Under the pieces are notes generated by a model that ran no database searches, was not told the DNA's origin, and saw nothing but the letters and a program-made list of their open reading frames with translations. The position numbers and the translations under genes were made by a program. A stretch of DNA of 5,908 nucleotides from positions 1 through 5,908 of the forward strand of contig JADHLS010000375.1 of the NCBI GenBank assembly GCA_016780605.1. The letters run 5' to 3'. The stretch's first letter is position 1, and each line of letters starts with the position of its first letter. Source of the DNA: Reyranella sp. Its GTDB lineage: Bacteria > Pseudomonadota > Alphaproteobacteria > Reyranellales > Reyranellaceae. Of this stretch, positions 4,885 to 5,908 are shown in pieces.

Positions 4885-5517
4885 ATGATGACCCTGCCCC
4901 TGTCGCGCCGCCTGTCTCGCTCCCGGTCCCGGATAGCCGCCCTCCTTGTCGCCACGCTCAGCCTCCTGACGCTGGCCTCGTGCGGCTACAACACCATCCC
5001 GACCCTGGAGGAGCAGGCCAAAGCCAAGTGGGCCGACGTCCAGAACAACTACCAGCGCCGGGCCGATCTCATCCCCAACCTGGTCGCCACTGTCGAAGGC
5101 TACGCCAGGCAGGAGAAGGACGTGCTCACCTCAGTCGTCGAGGCGCGTGCCAAGGCGACCCAGGTGCGGGTTGATGCCTCCCAGCTCACCGATCCCGAGA
5201 AGCTGAAGCAGTTCCAGGACGCGCAGAACCAGCTCTCGGGCGCGCTGGGACGCCTCATCGCGATCAGCGAGAACTATCCCGACCTGAAGTCGAACCAGAA
5301 TTTCCTGGCGCTGCAGTCGCAGCTCGAGGGCACCGAGAACCGCATTGCCGTGGCGCGCCGCGACTACATCGAGGCGGTGCGCGCCTACAACACGGAGCTG
5401 AAGACCTTTCCCGGCGTGATCTGGGCGACGCTGGTCTTCCGCTCGAACAAGCCGATGGCCGAGTTCACCGCCACCGACGATGCGCAGCGGCCGCCGCAGG
5501 TGAAGTTCGGCAAATGA
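4885..5517 (+). CDS. lemA: LemA-family lipoprotein
   Basis: The protein has 210 aa. The start is the first of two adjacent ATGs, with GGAGG at 4874-4878, 6 nt before it. An Arg/Ser-rich n-region and hydrophobic core (17-30) lead to a lipobox LASC with Cys33, so the protein should be lipid-anchored. The LemA domain follows: KWADVQNNYQRRADLIPNLV (48-67), a helix with EARAKAT (86-92), ALGRLIAISENYPDLKSNQN (120-139), TENRIAVARRDY (150-161), YNTELKTFPG (168-177) and a C-terminal PPQVKF. All hallmark blocks are present and length is normal. LemA proteins are coiled-coil envelope proteins of unsettled function, often encoded next to TPM-domain proteins, as here. The stop overlaps the next start (ATGA), so the two are translationally coupled. 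The long frame open upstream of 4885 was discarded because it lacks a signal sequence at its N-terminus. Confidence 0.93.
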   Translation: MMTLPLSRRLSRSRSRIAALLVATLSLLTLASCGYNTIPTLEEQAKAKWADVQNNYQRRADLIPNLVATVEGYARQEKDVLTSVVEARAKATQVRVDASQLTDPEKLKQFQDAQNQLSGALGRLIAISENYPDLKSNQNFLALQSQLEGTENRIAVARRDYIEAVRAYNTELKTFPGVIWATLVFRSNKPMAEFTATDDAQRPPQVKFGK

Positions 5518-5908
5518 GTCCCGTCGTCCCGAGCGTAGCCGAGGGACCTTGCTTCAACGATAGGCGGCTTGTCGTTGAGACAAGGCCCCTCCACGCGGCC
5601 CTTCGGGCCTTGGTCGGGGCGACGGTGCTGTGGCTGCTCGCCACAGCAGCCGTCGCCCTCACCTTCCCGCCGCTCACCGGGCGCATTGTCGACCAGGCCG
5701 ATATCATCCCGCAACAGATCCGCGAGGCGCTGGAGCCCAGGCTCGCCGAGCTCGAGCAGAAGTCGGGCATCCAGCTCGTGGTCGCCACCGTGAAGTCGCT
5801 GGACGGCCAGGAGATCGAGCCCTATGCCAACGAGCTGTTCCGCTTCTGGAAGCTCGGCGAGAAGCAGAAGAACAATGGCGTGCTGCTGCTGGTCGCGCCC
5901 AATGAGCG
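5514..5908 (+). CDS. TPM-domain (YgcG-like) envelope protein, 5' part only
   Basis: 131 codons are visible; the gene runs off the right edge. From about residue 26 there is a hydrophobic export segment (ALRALVGATVLWLLATAAVA) with a likely cut after Ala48, then a TPM domain: FPPLTGRIVDQADIIP (51-66), a helix, GIQLVVATVKSLDGQEIEPY (85-104), LFRFWKLGEKQKNNGVLLLV (108-127). TPM proteins are secreted or membrane-anchored and pair with LemA genes; some related TPM domains have phosphatase activity or assist photosystem II repair in plants, but the role here is unknown. The ATG at 5514 overlaps the lemA stop; SD is weak (AGGTGA about 10 nt upstream). Codons 3-~38 lie in a palindromic element, so the unusual N-terminus (SPVVPSVAEGP) is repeat-encoded. 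A start at TTG 5610 or GTG 5625 would avoid most of it. Confidence 0.85.
   Translation, partial: MSPVVPSVAEGPCFNDRRLVVETRPLHAALRALVGATVLWLLATAAVALTFPPLTGRIVDQADIIPQQIREALEPRLAELEQKSGIQLVVATVKSLDGQEIEPYANELFRFWKLGEKQKNNGVLLLVAPNE
5521..5625. repeat. ~105-bp palindromic (REP-like) element at the start of the TPM gene
   Basis: The outer arms CCGTCGTCCCGA (5521-5532) and TCGGGGCGACGG (5614-5625) pair at 11 of 12 positions. The inner arms at 5541-5560 and 5572-5591 pair at 17 of 20 around an 11-nt loop (5561-5571). A smaller hairpin GGCCC-TTC-GGGCC (5597-5609) lies in the right flank. The motif GTCCCGAGCG...CCGAGGGACC resembles dispersed palindromes I associate with proteobacterial genomes, but the family is not named from sequence alone. 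The element keeps the TPM frame open. Confidence 0.75.

Noticed and set aside
1..5908. CRISPR arrays, tRNA or rRNA genes, and IS ends
   Set aside because: No regularly spaced repeats, cloverleaf-like sequences with CCA-type ends, rRNA motifs or transposase reading frames were seen on either strand.

Overview
The window is high-GC, densely coded bacterial chromosome. Codon use, the gene types (a thiolase-fold/zinc-ribbon fusion, a NUDT19-like Nudix hydrolase, HdeD, an orphan terminase-small-subunit-like gene, LemA with a TPM protein) and the style of the regulatory sites all suggest an alphaproteobacterium, perhaps Bradyrhizobium- or Reyranella-like. The taxonomic call is inference from gene content; no rRNA or marker gene is present.

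Layout. (1) 1-2263, minus strand: a NUDT19-type Nudix hydrolase, then after 140 bp a protein that joins an HMG-CoA-synthase-like thiolase fold to a C-terminal zinc ribbon. The second gene runs off the left edge. Both fit acyl-CoA metabolism, but the thiolase-fold protein appears to lack all three HMG-CoA synthase catalytic residues. (2) 2264-3195, plus strand: a divergent pair of genes, a 79-aa secreted six-cysteine protein followed by a six-helix HdeD/DUF308 membrane protein. (3) 3196-4547, minus strand: a patch that looks like the scar of mobile or defence DNA. It holds an orphan terminase-small-subunit-like gene with a near-consensus sigma-70 promoter and probably no leader, a frameshifted XRE antitoxin, and the last ~40 codons of its HigB/Gp49-type toxin fused in frame to a secreted proline-rich N-terminus. 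(4) 4548-4884: 337 bp of regulatory DNA with two FNR/FixK-type boxes, one a perfect palindrome. (5) 4885-5908, plus strand: a LemA lipoprotein translationally coupled (ATGA) to a TPM-domain protein that runs off the right edge. The first ~38 codons of the TPM gene lie inside a ~105-bp dispersed-type palindromic element.

No complete new multi-gene system was found. The most unusual items are the catalytically altered HMG-CoA-synthase-like fusion, the decayed toxin-antitoxin pair whose toxin tail has been joined to a signal-peptide protein, the possibly leaderless terminase-like gene, and the palindromic element that supplies the N-terminus of the TPM protein. Sequence comparison was done by eye from memory of the families; no database search was run.
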